The notes beneath the pieces are model-generated. The model did not search any database. It was given only the letters and a program-made list of their open reading frames with translations, and had not been told where the DNA came from. Position numbers and translations under genes: made by a program. From the NCBI RefSeq assembly GCF_021502575.1, contig NZ_JAKFGN010000001.1, positions 2,452,326-2,516,325 on the forward strand: a stretch of 64,000 nt of DNA. Reading direction: 5' to 3'. Position 1 is the first letter of the stretch. The number at the start of each line of letters is the position of its first letter. Origin of the DNA: Bradyrhizobium sp. G127. Its GTDB lineage: Bacteria; Pseudomonadota; Alphaproteobacteria; Rhizobiales; Xanthobacteraceae. Positions 54,212 through 63,844 of this stretch are shown piece after piece.

Positions 54212-57200
54212 ATGTCGAGTTCCGAGCCCCAGAAAGCCTTCGCGAAGGCCGTCGACGAGCACCGGCATTGGGACGATTCCGGGTGGAATCACCATGACGA
54301 TGCAGCGTCGTGTGACCGGGCGATCAAGCTCCTGAATAGGCCAAGCCTCGGTGTGCACAGGGTTACAGACTGGTTTCGCGGGACGCGGCGCTGGCTGGGT
54401 GGCAGCCGTTGGCTTGGACGAGCCGCGATCGTCCTCGCATCGCTCGGCGTGGTCTCCGCCGCCGCTTTTGGAGCGCTGTGGCTGCGTCTCGGCGCGGGGC
54501 CGGTCAATCTCGATGTCATGACCCCGTGGCTGGCATCCGCTATCGAGGAAAATCTCGGACACGATCACAAGGTTGAAGTTGGCGGCACGCAGATCGAGCG
54601 CGCCGGCCGCATCAGGATTGCAGTCCGGCTGCGCGACATCATCGTCCGTGATCACGCGCGGAACATTGTCGCGAGTGCGCCCAAGGCCGAGGTCCGGCTC
54701 TCCGGCACTGCGCTGCTGATGGGGCACCTTCGGGCTGAAACGCTTCGTCTCGTCGGTGCGGAGCTTGCGGTGCGGATCACGCCCGATGGCCGCGTGATTG
54801 TTTCGACAGGGCAAAGCAACAGCCCGCTCGCGACGGGCAAAGTCCCGGTCAAATCCGCTGTGCCGGCGTCGTCGGGTCCACCGCCGTTGCCGTTCCAGGC
54901 TTCGCCGGCTCCGCCACCCACGGTACCTGCCGCGTCCGCCGCATCTTCAAACGGCGCCGGGGGGTTGATTGCCGCGCTCGACTGGCTCGACAGCCTCAGC
55001 GCCAACGGCCTCGATGGTCAGAGTCTCAACGAAATCGGATTGCGCAACGGCGTGCTGACGGTCGAGGACCAGCGCAACGGCGGCGTTCTCAATTTCAAGA
55101 ATATCAGCCTAAGTCTGCGGCGCCCGCTCGGCGGAGGCGCGGCGCTGAGCGTCGGTGAAGAGGGCAAGAACGGCTGGGAGCTCAAGCTTGCCGCCGGCGC
55201 ACCTTCGAACGGTGTGCGGTCCATTGAGATCAGCGCTAACAAGGTTCCGGCCAACAACCTGCTGCTCGCGGCCCGGCTGAAGGATTTTACTTACGCCGCG
55301 GACATGCCGCTCAGCGGCGAGTTCAAAGGCGAGATCGGCCGCGACGGTCTTCCGACATTTTTCCGCGGCGAGTTCGTCGCCGGCAAGGGCACGATCGTCG
55401 ATCTGAACGTACCGGATTATCCCATGGTGATAGACCACGCCGACGCGCGGGTCGAATGGGATGCCGGCCGCCGCGTCATGGTGGCGCCGTTTCATGTTTA
55501 TGCAGGCGCCAACCGTATCACGATGCTCGCGCACCTCGAGCCGCCAAACGACAGCATACCGAACTGGCAATTGGGCTTCAGCGGCGGAACGATCCTGCTG
55601 GCCGGAGAGAACGGTGAGAGTCCCTCGATCTTCAACCGCATCGCCATCCGTTTGCGGTTTGACACCGAGAACCGTCGCGTGCTGATGACCCAGTGCGATA
55701 TCAGCAACGGCGAGATCGGGATCGCTGGTTCCGGGAGCATCGACTATTCCGGCGAACCGCGATTGACACTCGGGCTGGCCGCCACGCCGATGCCGGTCTC
55801 GGTCTTAAAGCGGATCTGGCCTGTGCTAGTTACGCCTGAAGTTCGTGAATGGCTGACGGAGCGCGTCGATCGCGGCATGATCCAGCGGCTCGACGTTGCC
55901 GTGAATGCGCCAGTGCATACGTTGGTGCGCGGCGGCCCGCCGATTCCGGACGAGGGCCTGTCGGTGAATTTCGCCGCGAGCGGCCTGACCATCCGGCCCG
56001 TGGATGATATGCCGTCCGTCCGCGATGCCGACATGAAGGGACGTGTCAGCGGACGAACAGTCAATGTTACGGTAGGACAGGGCGCCGTGGACACGCCCGC
56101 AGGCCGGAGGTTGAGCATTTCCGACCTGGTGTTCGAAGTGCCGGACCTGGCGCCCAAACCCGCGCCGACGCGTGTGCGCTTCCGTCTCGATGGGCCGGTG
56201 CCTGCTGCTGCGGAAATCCTGCAATCGGAACGGCTGCGCGATGTCGGCGACACCGTAATCGATCCCAATTCGAGCAAGGGTACGATTTCCGCTATTGTCA
56301 CGCTTGCCATGCCGTTGAAGAACGCGCTGACAAAGGCGGATACGACCTACTCGGTAAATCTCGATCTCGGCGCGCTGGCGGTCGACAAGCTCGCGCTGAA
56401 CCAGAAACTTGAGGCGAGTTCGCTCAAGGTCGTAGCCGACAATCAGGGCTACCGGGTGAAGGGCGACGTCAAGATCGGCGGCCAGCCTGCGGCGCTTGAC
56501 TACCGCAAGAACAACGATGGTGATGCGGACGTGAAGGTTGCGGCCGTTCTCGACGACGCGGCCCGCGCGCGCCTCGGTGTCGATCTGGGCTCGAGCATCA
56601 GCGGCGCCATTCCCATCAAGCTCAGCGGCAAGATCGCAGGCGGCGAGGGCGATAATCGCGATAACCGCTTTGGAGTCGAGGCCGATCTGACCGCTGCGCG
56701 AATCGACAACCTGCTGCCCGGCTGGACCAAGGTCGCGGGCAAGACCACCAAGATGACATTCAATGTGGTCCAGAAACCTCAAGGGACGCGCTTCGAGGAC
56801 ATCGTCATCGAGGGCAATGGTACGCTTATCAAGGGATTCCTTGAGGTCGATGACAAGAACGATCTGGTCAACGTGTCGTTCCCGACGTTCGCGCCCTCGG
56901 AAGGCGATAAGGCCAACCTGAAGGCTGAGCGCGCACAGGACGGAACGATGAAAGTGACGATGCGCGGCGAGGTGTTCGATGGTCGCGGTTTCATCAAGAG
57001 CGCAATGTCCGGCAGGGATCAGACCGCCAAGGAAAAATCGAAAAATATCGATCTCGATATCGACGCCAAACTTGGGGCGCTGGCTGGTTTTTATGGTGAA
57101 GCGGTTCGCAGCGTTGATCTGAAGCTGTCTCGACGCAACGGAACGATCAGGACGTTTTCGCTCAATGGCAAGTTGGGACGTGACACGGCGGTGATGGGCG

Positions 57201-57844
57201 ACATGCGCGGCCGGGGACAGGGGCAGGGACGCGATGTCATGTACCTTGAGACAGCCGATGCAGGTGCTTTTTTCAGGTTCGCCGACATCTACGCCAAGAT
57301 GAGCGGCGGCAAGATGTGGGTCGCGGTGGATCCGCCGACGTCCGACCTCTCTCCGCAGGAGGGCTTGCTCAACGTTCGTGACTTCACGATCAAGGGTGAA
57401 GCTGCGCTCGACCGCGCAGTGGCCAATGCCCCGGGAGCCAACCCACAGGGCGTTGGTTTTTCCGGCATGCGAGCGGAATTCACCCGACATACCGGTCAAC
57501 TGCGGGTCAAGGATGGCGTTCTTCGCGGTCCGACAATCGGGGCGACGATCGAAGGAGTTATCGATTATCCAGTTAATCAGGTGAAGATGAGCGGCACATT
57601 CGTTCCGCTCTACGGTCTCAATAACATGTTTGGCCAGATTCCGATCGTCGGCCTGTTCCTCGGCGGCGGCAGCAATGAAGGCCTGATCGGTATCACCTAC
57701 GAGGTTGTCGGTACCCCCGGCGCGCCGGTTCTTCGGGTCAATCCGATTTCGGCGATGGCACCCGGGGTGTTCCGCAAGATCTTCGATTTCAACACCGGCA
57801 GGCAGAACGCTCCTGCGGATTTTAGTACTCCCAATCAGCAATGA
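54212..57844 (+). CDS. AsmA/YhdP-like DUF3971 protein (inner-membrane anchored, periplasmic)
   Basis: This 1210-residue protein has a cytosolic lead of ~68 residues (MSSSEPQKAFAKAVDEHRHW...), one membrane helix (AAIVLASLGVVSAAAFGALWLRL) and a very long periplasmic part rich in beta strands. DUF3971 lies in the middle and an AsmA-type C-terminal region near 1030-1200 (GATIEGVIDYPVNQVKMSGTFVPLYGLNNMFGQIPIVG, split). The pattern is that of YhdP/TamB/AsmA proteins, which bridge the periplasm and carry phospholipids to the outer membrane. A Pro/Ser-rich stretch (~215-250) is a species-variable linker. Its stop overlaps the next gene by four bases. Confidence 0.88.
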   Translation: MSSSEPQKAFAKAVDEHRHWDDSGWNHHDDAASCDRAIKLLNRPSLGVHRVTDWFRGTRRWLGGSRWLGRAAIVLASLGVVSAAAFGALWLRLGAGPVNLDVMTPWLASAIEENLGHDHKVEVGGTQIERAGRIRIAVRLRDIIVRDHARNIVASAPKAEVRLSGTALLMGHLRAETLRLVGAELAVRITPDGRVIVSTGQSNSPLATGKVPVKSAVPASSGPPPLPFQASPAPPPTVPAASAASSNGAGGLIAALDWLDSLSANGLDGQSLNEIGLRNGVLTVEDQRNGGVLNFKNISLSLRRPLGGGAALSVGEEGKNGWELKLAAGAPSNGVRSIEISANKVPANNLLLAARLKDFTYAADMPLSGEFKGEIGRDGLPTFFRGEFVAGKGTIVDLNVPDYPMVIDHADARVEWDAGRRVMVAPFHVYAGANRITMLAHLEPPNDSIPNWQLGFSGGTILLAGENGESPSIFNRIAIRLRFDTENRRVLMTQCDISNGEIGIAGSGSIDYSGEPRLTLGLAATPMPVSVLKRIWPVLVTPEVREWLTERVDRGMIQRLDVAVNAPVHTLVRGGPPIPDEGLSVNFAASGLTIRPVDDMPSVRDADMKGRVSGRTVNVTVGQGAVDTPAGRRLSISDLVFEVPDLAPKPAPTRVRFRLDGPVPAAAEILQSERLRDVGDTVIDPNSSKGTISAIVTLAMPLKNALTKADTTYSVNLDLGALAVDKLALNQKLEASSLKVVADNQGYRVKGDVKIGGQPAALDYRKNNDGDADVKVAAVLDDAARARLGVDLGSSISGAIPIKLSGKIAGGEGDNRDNRFGVEADLTAARIDNLLPGWTKVAGKTTKMTFNVVQKPQGTRFEDIVIEGNGTLIKGFLEVDDKNDLVNVSFPTFAPSEGDKANLKAERAQDGTMKVTMRGEVFDGRGFIKSAMSGRDQTAKEKSKNIDLDIDAKLGALAGFYGEAVRSVDLKLSRRNGTIRTFSLNGKLGRDTAVMGDMRGRGQGQGRDVMYLETADAGAFFRFADIYAKMSGGKMWVAVDPPTSDLSPQEGLLNVRDFTIKGEAALDRAVANAPGANPQGVGFSGMRAEFTRHTGQLRVKDGVLRGPTIGATIEGVIDYPVNQVKMSGTFVPLYGLNNMFGQIPIVGLFLGGGSNEGLIGITYEVVGTPGAPVLRVNPISAMAPGVFRKIFDFNTGRQNAPADFSTPNQQ

Positions 57845-58284
57845 GCGCATTTCAGGCTCAGGATCCCGATTACGAGGCGCGGGTGCGGCGGACTTTCGCC
57901 AACCAGCCGGCGATGGCGACGCTCGGAATTTCATTGGTCCGGATGGAGCCGGGAACGCTCGAACTGCACATGCCGTATGATGCGAAGTTCTCGCAGCAGA
58001 ACGGCTTTCTGCATGCCGGCGCGATTTCGACCGCGCTCGATACCGCCTGCGGCCTGGCGTCTTACACGCTGATGCCCGCGCAGGCCGATATTCTCACCGT
58101 CGAATTCAAGATCAACCTTTTGGCCCCGGCGAAAGGGCAGTCGTTCCGCTTTGTAGGCAGCGTCGTGAAGCCGGGCCGCACGCTCGTGATCGTGGATGGC
58201 CGCGCGTTCGCCAACGACGATGGCCGCGAGAAGCTGATCGCCACCATGTCGGCGACCATGATGACGATGCTGCGCCAGAACTGA
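57841..58284 (+). CDS. PaaI-type hotdog thioesterase
   Basis: This 147-residue protein has the hotdog-fold marks of the PaaI/YigI group: LELHMPYDAKFSQQNGFLHAGAISTALDTACGLASY (split by motif, with the HAGA.....D core), and a C-terminal strand set ending ATMSATMMTML. It probably hydrolyses an acyl- or aryl-CoA. Its ATG overlaps the stop of the AsmA-like gene (ATGA), so the two are translationally coupled, which is compatible with a lipid-related role. Confidence 0.88.
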   Translation: MSAFQAQDPDYEARVRRTFANQPAMATLGISLVRMEPGTLELHMPYDAKFSQQNGFLHAGAISTALDTACGLASYTLMPAQADILTVEFKINLLAPAKGQSFRFVGSVVKPGRTLVIVDGRAFANDDGREKLIATMSATMMTMLRQN

Positions 58285-58295
58285 ATGCGGCTGGC

Positions 58296-59549
58296 TTACA
58301 CAGGCTTCAGCAGGACGTGACGCTTGCGGCCCATCGACAGCTTCACTACGCCTTCCGACGTGAGATCCTTTGGCATCAGCGCCATCTTTTCATCGGCAAT
58401 CGCCACGTCGTTGACGCGCAGGCCGCCGCCTTTAATTTGACGCCTTGCCTCGCCGTTGGAGGCCACGAGCCCCGCCTTGACGAACAACCCCAGCACGGAC
58501 GCACCCGCGTCGAGTTCAGCACGCGGAATTTCCAGCGTCGGAAGATCGCCGGCGATGGTGCCTTCTTCGAACGTCTTGCGCGCGGTCTCCGATGCAGAAT
58601 CGGCCGCTTCACGGCCACGGATCAGCGCCGTGGCTTCCGTCGCGAGCACTTTCTTGGCTTCGTTGATCTCCTGGCCCTTGAGCGCGGCGAGCTTCGCGAT
58701 CTCGTCCAGCGGTAGCAGCGTGAACAATTTCAGGAAGCGTTCGACGTCGCCGTCCTCGGTGTTGCGCCAGAACTGCCAGTAATCGTAGTGGCTGAGCAGA
58801 TCAGCGTTGAGCCACACCGCGCCGGCCGCTGTCTTGCCCATCTTGGCGCCTGATGATGTCGTCAGCAGCGGGCATGTCAGCGCGTAAAGCTGGTGCGTGC
58901 CCATGCGACGGCCGAGATCGATGCCGTTGACGATGTTGCCCCACTGGTCGGAGCCGCCCATTTGCAGATTGCATCCATAGCGTCGCGACAGTTCGACGTA
59001 ATCGTAGGATTGCAGGATCATGTAATTGAATTCGATGAACGACAGTTCCTGCTCGCGCTCCAGCCGCATTTTCACCGAATCCATGGTCAGCATGCGGTTG
59101 ATCGAGAAGTGCCGCCCGATGTCGCGCAGCATTTCGATGTAGTTCAGTGTCGTGAGCCACTCGGCGTTGTCGGCCATCACGGCGTCGTTTTTACCCGGCC
59201 CAAAGCGCAGCAACCTGTTGAAAGTTCCCTTTATCGATTCCTTGTTTGCGTCGATCTGCTCGTAGGTGAGCAGCTTGCGGGTTTCGTCGCGGCCGGACGG
59301 ATCGCCCACCCGGGTGGTGCCGCCGCCCATCAGCACAACGGGCTTGTTGCCGGTGTGCTGAAGCCAGTGCAGCATCATGATCGAGAGCAGGTGGCCAACA
59401 TGGAGTGATGACGCGGTACAGTCGTATCCGATGTAAGCCTTTACGTCGCCTTTCTCGGCAAGCGCATCGAGCCCGGCGGCATCCGAAATCTGGTGGATGA
59501 AGCCGCGGCTGGCGAGAATGTTGAGGAAATCGGACTTGTAGGCGCTCAT
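58296..59549 (-). CDS. tyrS: Tyrosyl-tRNA synthetase
   Basis: This 417-residue class I synthetase has the HIGH-type motif in [16 protein letters not shown], the tyrosine pocket (YIGYDCTA), [17 protein letters not shown] and the KMSKS-type [16 protein letters not shown]-terminal S4 RNA-binding domain is present ([19 protein letters not shown]). It charges tRNA-Tyr. It is divergent from anmK, as is common in alphaproteobacteria. Confidence 0.98.
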   Translation of the reverse strand: MSAYKSDFLNILASRGFIHQISDAAGLDALAEKGDVKAYIGYDCTASSLHVGHLLSIMMLHWLQHTGNKPVVLMGGGTTRVGDPSGRDETRKLLTYEQIDANKESIKGTFNRLLRFGPGKNDAVMADNAEWLTTLNYIEMLRDIGRHFSINRMLTMDSVKMRLEREQELSFIEFNYMILQSYDYVELSRRYGCNLQMGGSDQWGNIVNGIDLGRRMGTHQLYALTCPLLTTSSGAKMGKTAAGAVWLNADLLSHYDYWQFWRNTEDGDVERFLKLFTLLPLDEIAKLAALKGQEINEAKKVLATEATALIRGREAADSASETARKTFEEGTIAGDLPTLEIPRAELDAGASVLGLFVKAGLVASNGEARRQIKGGGLRVNDVAIADEKMALMPKDLTSEGVVKLSMGRKRHVLLKPV

Positions 59550-59662
59550 GAAGGCACTCTTTGGGGGCGAGCTATTTAGCGTTTATTTGGGCCTGTGGTG
59601 TATCAGGTCCGGCGTTGGATTCAACCGAGCGAATGAGGGCTTTTTGCCCGAAGGAGAAGCCC

Positions 59663-60760
59663 TTGCTGAACGCGATCGGCCTGATGAGCGGCACATCCCT
59701 TGACGGGGTCGATGTCGCGCTGATCGAGACGGACGGCGAGCGGATCGGCGCGTTCGGTCCGACGGGCTATCGCCCTTATTCAAACAGCGAGCGCGATTTG
59801 CTGCGCACAGCGCTTTTGGACGCTATCGCGATGACGGCCCGCGATGCGCGTCCAGGCGTTCTCGCCGAGGCTGAATCGTTGGTGACACACGCGCATGCCG
59901 AAGCCGTCGTGAGTTTTCTGAAAGCAAACAATCTGTCGCGTGACGGGATCGATGTCGTCGGCTTTCATGGACAAACGGTGCTGCATCGCCCCGAACAGAA
60001 GCTGACGGTGCAGATCGGCGATGGCCACGCGCTCGCGAAGGCGCTTGGCATTCCAGTGGTGTTTGATTTGCGCGCGGCCGATGTCGCGGCGGGCGGGCAG
60101 GGCGCGCCGTTGGTGCCGGTCTATCATCGCGCGCTGATGCGGATGTTGAATCGCGCGGGCCCGACGGTTGTGGTGAATATCGGCGGCGTTTCCAATATCA
60201 CTTATATAGATGGTGAAATGCTGATCGCCTGCGATAGCGGCCCCGGCAATGCGCTGCTCGATGATTTCATGTTGCGCAGGACAGGCGAAGCCGTGGATCG
60301 CGATGGCCGCACAGCGGCGAATGGCCGTGTGGATGTCGACTGGATCGCGCGCGGATTAAGCCGTCCGTTTTTCGCCAAGCCGCCACCGAAGTCACTCGAC
60401 CGGAATGACTTCGCGGCATTGAGCGTCGATGGCATGACGACGGAAGACGGCGCTGCGACGCTGACGGCATTTAGTGCGGCTTCAATTGCGATGATTGCGG
60501 CGGCGTTGCCGAAGATTCCCGCAAGCTGGATCGTGATTGGCGGTGGCGCGAACAATCCGACTTTGATGCGCATGCTGACCGAGCGCCTGGCACCGGCTGC
60601 TGTCCTGCGTGGGAACGATCTCGGTTGGTCCGGCGACGCTATCGAGGCGCAGGCGTTCGCCTATATGGCTGCCCGGAGCCTTAAGGGCTTGCCGCTGACG
60701 TTTCCGGGAACCACCGGTGTGCCCGCACCGTTGACCGGGGGCGTCCTCGCAAAACCGTGA
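59663..60760 (+). CDS. anmK: Anhydro-N-acetylmuramic acid kinase, TTG start
   Basis: The open frame extends back to 59561, but an AAGGAG site seven bases before TTG 59663 (LLNAIGLMSGTSLDG) fixes the start and gives 365 residues, the family length. GLMSGTSLDGVDVAL is the N-terminal ATP motif; VVGFHGQTVLHRP, VVNIGGVSNITY and CDSGPGNALLDDF follow. The enzyme phosphorylates anhydroMurNAc from wall recycling. A 20-bp palindrome and promoter for the next gene follow its stop at once. Confidence 0.95.
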   Translation: MLNAIGLMSGTSLDGVDVALIETDGERIGAFGPTGYRPYSNSERDLLRTALLDAIAMTARDARPGVLAEAESLVTHAHAEAVVSFLKANNLSRDGIDVVGFHGQTVLHRPEQKLTVQIGDGHALAKALGIPVVFDLRAADVAAGGQGAPLVPVYHRALMRMLNRAGPTVVVNIGGVSNITYIDGEMLIACDSGPGNALLDDFMLRRTGEAVDRDGRTAANGRVDVDWIARGLSRPFFAKPPPKSLDRNDFAALSVDGMTTEDGAATLTAFSAASIAMIAAALPKIPASWIVIGGGANNPTLMRMLTERLAPAAVLRGNDLGWSGDAIEAQAFAYMAARSLKGLPLTFPGTTGVPAPLTGGVLAKP

Positions 60761-60780
60761 TTTCATGCAGCTGCATGAAA
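60761..60780. promoter_or_regulatory. 20-bp perfect palindrome, probable operator upstream of GST
   Basis: TTTCATGCAGCTGCATGAAA is perfectly self-complementary with no loop, lies directly after the anmK stop, and ends one base before the -35 of the promoter at 60782. A loop-free palindrome this long suggests a dimeric regulator's binding site rather than a terminator. The regulator is unknown. Confidence 0.8.
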
Positions 60781-60781
60781 C

Positions 60782-60810
60782 TTGACGCGTGGGATGTCTC
60801 CGCCTATAAA
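60782..60810 (+). promoter_or_regulatory. Near-consensus sigma-70 promoter for the small ORF/GST unit
   Basis: TTGACG, 17 bases, TATAAA. This is an excellent housekeeping-type promoter for this GC-rich genome. Predicted transcription start near 60817, about 20 bases before the small ORF and 143 before the GST start. Confidence 0.75.
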
Positions 60811-60837
60811 GATGCAAATGCATTAATCGAGAATTTT

Positions 60838-60963
60838 ATGCAGATCGCCGACGCCATGTTTCTGGCCACCCAGCTGTTTTTCAGTGCGCGCGGCGTGGTC
60901 CGCGTGACGCGTTGCCGGGTGACGAAAGCGATCCGCAGCGTTCGCGGCGGAGACAACCAATGA
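60838..60963 (+). CDS. Candidate small protein (41 aa) upstream of GST
   Basis: The ATG at 60838 starts MQIADAMFLATQLFFSARGVVRV..., ending RSVRGGDNQ: a short amphipathic/hydrophobic segment followed by a strongly basic tail. Its third-codon positions are mostly G/C, as in real genes here. Its TGA overlaps the GST ATG by four bases (ATGA). It begins about 20 bases after the predicted transcription start, with only a weak GAGAA ribosome site. No family recognised; it could be a leader peptide coupling translation to GST. Confidence 0.4.
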   Translation: MQIADAMFLATQLFFSARGVVRVTRCRVTKAIRSVRGGDNQ

Positions 60964-61634
60964 CCGAGATCCTCAAGCTCATCAGCCACAAGCTCTGTCC
61001 GTATGTTCAGCGCGCAGTGATCTCTCTGAAAGAGAAGGGCGTGCCGTTCGAGCGCATCGACATTGACCTCGACAACAAGCCCGACTGGTTCCTGAAAATC
61101 TCGCCGCTCGGCAAGGTGCCGGTGCTGCAAGTCGGTGACAAGGTGGTGTTCGAATCCGCGGTCATCCTCGAATATCTCGAGGAAACCCAGCCCAAGCCGT
61201 TGCATCCGAAAGACCCGCTGACTCGCGCCGAGCATCGGGCCTGGATGGAATTCGGCTCGGCTGTGCTGGGCGATGTCTGGGGTCTGGAGACCGTCACCGA
61301 TGAAGCGGCTTTCAACGTCAAGGTGAAGCAGGCCACCGAGAAATTCGAGCGGCTTGAATCGCGGCTCGTCGCTGCGCCGTGGTTCGACGGCGAATCCTTT
61401 TCGCTGGTCGATGCTGTGTTCGCACCCGTGTTTCGTTACTTTGATACGATCGATGAGATCGGCGATTTCGGCATTCTCGCCAACAAGCCGAAGATCGCGC
61501 GCTGGCGCGACAGTCTGCGCGAGCGCGCGTCCGTCCGCGAAGCAGTGAGCGCCGAATATCCGGCGCTGCTGCGGGCCTTCATGAAGAAGCACAAATCGTA
61601 TCTTTCCCAACTGGATCAGCGTGCCGCTGCTTAA
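60960..61634 (+). CDS. Glutathione S-transferase family protein
   Basis: ATG 60960 gives 224 residues. The N-terminal thioredoxin-like domain has Cys13 in ISHKLCPYVQRAVISL (an omega/beta-like CPYxxR motif), cis-Pro in LGKVPVLQVG and ESAVILEYLEET; the helical C-terminal domain follows. The Cys suggests thiol-transferase or dehydroascorbate-type chemistry rather than classical conjugation. It is governed by the promoter/palindrome unit upstream and followed by a strong terminator. Confidence 0.92.
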   Translation: MTEILKLISHKLCPYVQRAVISLKEKGVPFERIDIDLDNKPDWFLKISPLGKVPVLQVGDKVVFESAVILEYLEETQPKPLHPKDPLTRAEHRAWMEFGSAVLGDVWGLETVTDEAAFNVKVKQATEKFERLESRLVAAPWFDGESFSLVDAVFAPVFRYFDTIDEIGDFGILANKPKIARWRDSLRERASVREAVSAEYPALLRAFMKKHKSYLSQLDQRAAA

Positions 61635-61652
61635 GGGCGCTGGTCCAGTTAT

Positions 61653-61692
61653 AAAAAATGGCGCGGACGAGAAATCGTCCGCGCCATTTTCA
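61653..61692. terminator. Strong bidirectional terminator between GST and hydrolase
   Basis: AAAATGGCGCGGACGA-GAAA-TCGTCCGCGCCATTTT is a 16-bp perfect stem with flanking A/T runs, between convergent genes. Confidence 0.93.
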
Positions 61693-61711
61693 TTTGAGAA
61701 AGAGACGGTCG

Positions 61712-62362
61712 TCAGCGCACGTTGGCGAGGCGCATGTCGAGATAGGATGTCACCGACTCCATCAGTGGCTCCATCTTGTCGACGAAGAAATGATTGGCGC
61801 CCGGAATGATCTGCTGGTCGATCACGATTCCCTTTTGCGTCTTCAGTTTCTCGACCAGCGTGGTGACGTCCTTGGCCGGAGCCACGATGTCCTTGTCGCC
61901 ATGAACGATCAGGCCGGACGACGGGCAGGGCGCGAGAAACGAGAAGTCGTATCGGTTCGGCTCCGGCGCGATCGAGATGAAACCCTCGACCTCTGGACGC
62001 CGCATCAGCAGCTGCATCCCGATCCATGCGCCGAACGAGAAACCGGCAACCCAGCATGCGCGGGCTTCGGGATTAATAGTCTGCGCCCAGTCGAGCGCCG
62101 ACGCTGCATCGGACAATTCGCCGGTGCCGTGGTCAAAATTGCCCTGGCTGCGGCCGACGCCGCGGAAGTTGAAGCGCAGCACCGAGAAGCCGCGCGCCAC
62201 GAACGCGTAATAGACCTGATACACGATCGGGTGGTTCATGTTGCCCTGGAATTGCGGATGCGGATGCAGCACCATCGCGATCGGCGCGTTCTTCTGCTTC
62301 GCCGGGTGATAGCGGCCTTCAAGACGGCCGGCAGGGCCGGTGAAAATAACCTCAGGCATCAA
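61712..62362 (-). CDS. Alpha/beta-hydrolase (dienelactone-hydrolase-like, YfhR/PHB-type)
   Basis: This 216-residue protein has VIFTGPAGRLEGRYHPAK, the oxyanion stretch VLHPHPQFQGNMNHPIVY, the nucleophile elbow GFSFGAWIG (Gly-x-Ser-x-Gly), the acid in VHGDKDIVAPA and His in IPGANHFFVDK. All catalytic residues are present. It is a cytosolic serine hydrolase of unknown substrate. It is divergent from the cysteine desulfurase gene, an arrangement common next to suf operons in this group. Confidence 0.9.
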   Translation of the reverse strand: MMPEVIFTGPAGRLEGRYHPAKQKNAPIAMVLHPHPQFQGNMNHPIVYQVYYAFVARGFSVLRFNFRGVGRSQGNFDHGTGELSDAASALDWAQTINPEARACWVAGFSFGAWIGMQLLMRRPEVEGFISIAPEPNRYDFSFLAPCPSSGLIVHGDKDIVAPAKDVTTLVEKLKTQKGIVIDQQIIPGANHFFVDKMEPLMESVTSYLDMRLANVR

Positions 62363-62599
62363 AATTCCTTTGAAGCATCGTTGTGCAGGCCGGCGGGCCG
62401 ATGCAAACGGGATGGCTTTCGCGTGTTGTCAGGCGCGCGGCGCGGCGCGATGAACGGGTGTGCCGCGTTCTAGCATGGGGCAAGGGGCGAAAAGCAAGCA
62501 TATTGAGCAGTCCGCGCGGGTGGCCAAGGCCCGAATTGCTGCTTATTTTCATGCAATTGTCGGCTAAAGCCTTCAGATTGAACCGGATCGTCCGACATC

Positions 62600-63763
62600 A
62601 TGCGCAAGCGGGTCTACCTCGACTGGAATGCAACCACGCCGCTGCGGCCTGAAGCCCGCAGCGCGATGCTGGCTGCGTTCGATGTCAGCGGCAATCCATC
62701 GTCTGTCCATAGCGAGGGCCGTGCGGCGCGGAAACTAATCGAGGATGCGCGCGCCGCGGTGGCTGCGGCAGTTGGAGGCGATGTTCGTAACGTCGTCTTT
62801 ACGTCCGGTGGAACCGAGGCCAATGCGCTGGCGTTGGCGCCCGGTTTGCGCCGTGGCAACGGGCAGGCGGTGCGGCGACTGATCGTTTCGGCCATCGAGC
62901 ACCCGTCGGTGCTGGCGGGCGGGCGATTCCCGCAGAACGCAATCGAGATTGCACCGGTATTGCCCTCGGGCGTGGTCGATCTGGCCACTCTGGAAACCGT
63001 GCTGGCGGATCAACCCCCGGCGCTGGTTTCGGTGATGCTGGCCAACAACGAAACCGGTGCGATTCAGCCGATTCCGGAGATCGCGGCACTGGTTCACGAG
63101 GTCGGCGGCCTCTTGCATGTGGATGCCGTCCAGGCACTTGAGAAAATGCCGATTAATATCAATGAATTGGGCGCAGACATTCTCACGGTTTCTGGGCATA
63201 AAGTCGGCGGCCCCAAGGGAACAGGGGCATTGATCGTAGCGGATGGCCTTTACGGTCTCCAGGCACAGGTCAGAGGTGGCGGACAGGAACAGGGCCGCCG
63301 GGCCGGAACCGAAAATGTGACAGGAATCGCTGGCTTTGGAGCGGCCGTGAAGGCTGCGATGGCTTCCCGTGAGGCGAATGCCGCTCGCGCGAAAGCCCTT
63401 CAGGCGCGCCTTGAACGCGGTCTCAGGGACCATCCCGGGGCGGTAATCTTCTCGGGCAATGTACCTCGCCTGCCGAATACCACGCTGGTGTCCGCGCCGG
63501 GCATGAAGGCGGAAACCGCTGTAATTGGCTTCGATCTGGAAGGCATCGCAGTCTCATCCGGATCGGCCTGTTCGTCGGGCAAGGTCCAGCCATCTCATGT
63601 GTTGCGGGCCATGAACGCCGATCCAGCGCTGATAACGGGAGCTATACGTCTCAGTATGGGCTGGGACACGACGGAAGCGGACATAGATCGGTGTCTTGAG
63701 GCTTGGAGAAAGCTCTCGGGTGTATTACGTAATGACACATCAATCGGGCTTGAACAGTTCTAA
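62600..63763 (+). CDS. Cysteine desulfurase (IscS/NifS type) of the suf cluster
   Basis: This 387-residue protein is a group I cysteine desulfurase: VYLDWNATTPLRPEAR at the start, FTSGGTEANALAL, ANNETGAIQPI and PLP-Lys201 in LTVSGHKVGGPKGTGAL. The catalytic Cys324 is in SSGSACSSGKVQPSHVL. It frees sulfur from cysteine for Fe-S assembly. sufB follows 81 bases later, so this is the first visible gene of a suf operon. An iscR-type regulator gene, often found first in such operons, is not present between the divergent hydrolase and this gene. Confidence 0.95.
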   Translation: MRKRVYLDWNATTPLRPEARSAMLAAFDVSGNPSSVHSEGRAARKLIEDARAAVAAAVGGDVRNVVFTSGGTEANALALAPGLRRGNGQAVRRLIVSAIEHPSVLAGGRFPQNAIEIAPVLPSGVVDLATLETVLADQPPALVSVMLANNETGAIQPIPEIAALVHEVGGLLHVDAVQALEKMPININELGADILTVSGHKVGGPKGTGALIVADGLYGLQAQVRGGGQEQGRRAGTENVTGIAGFGAAVKAAMASREANAARAKALQARLERGLRDHPGAVIFSGNVPRLPNTTLVSAPGMKAETAVIGFDLEGIAVSSGSACSSGKVQPSHVLRAMNADPALITGAIRLSMGWDTTEADIDRCLEAWRKLSGVLRNDTSIGLEQF

Positions 63764-63844
63764 GCTTCACGTACTGCGTGCATTCAGGCCAGATACAACT
63801 TAGCGGTCCACCGCGGTCCTTGAAACCGCGAGCGGAGGATGAAA

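Noticed and set aside
55826..57934. 702-codon minus-strand frame opposite the AsmA-like gene
   Set aside because: Same high-GC antisense artefact; the plus strand has a coherent AsmA/DUF3971 protein with anchor and C-terminal motif.
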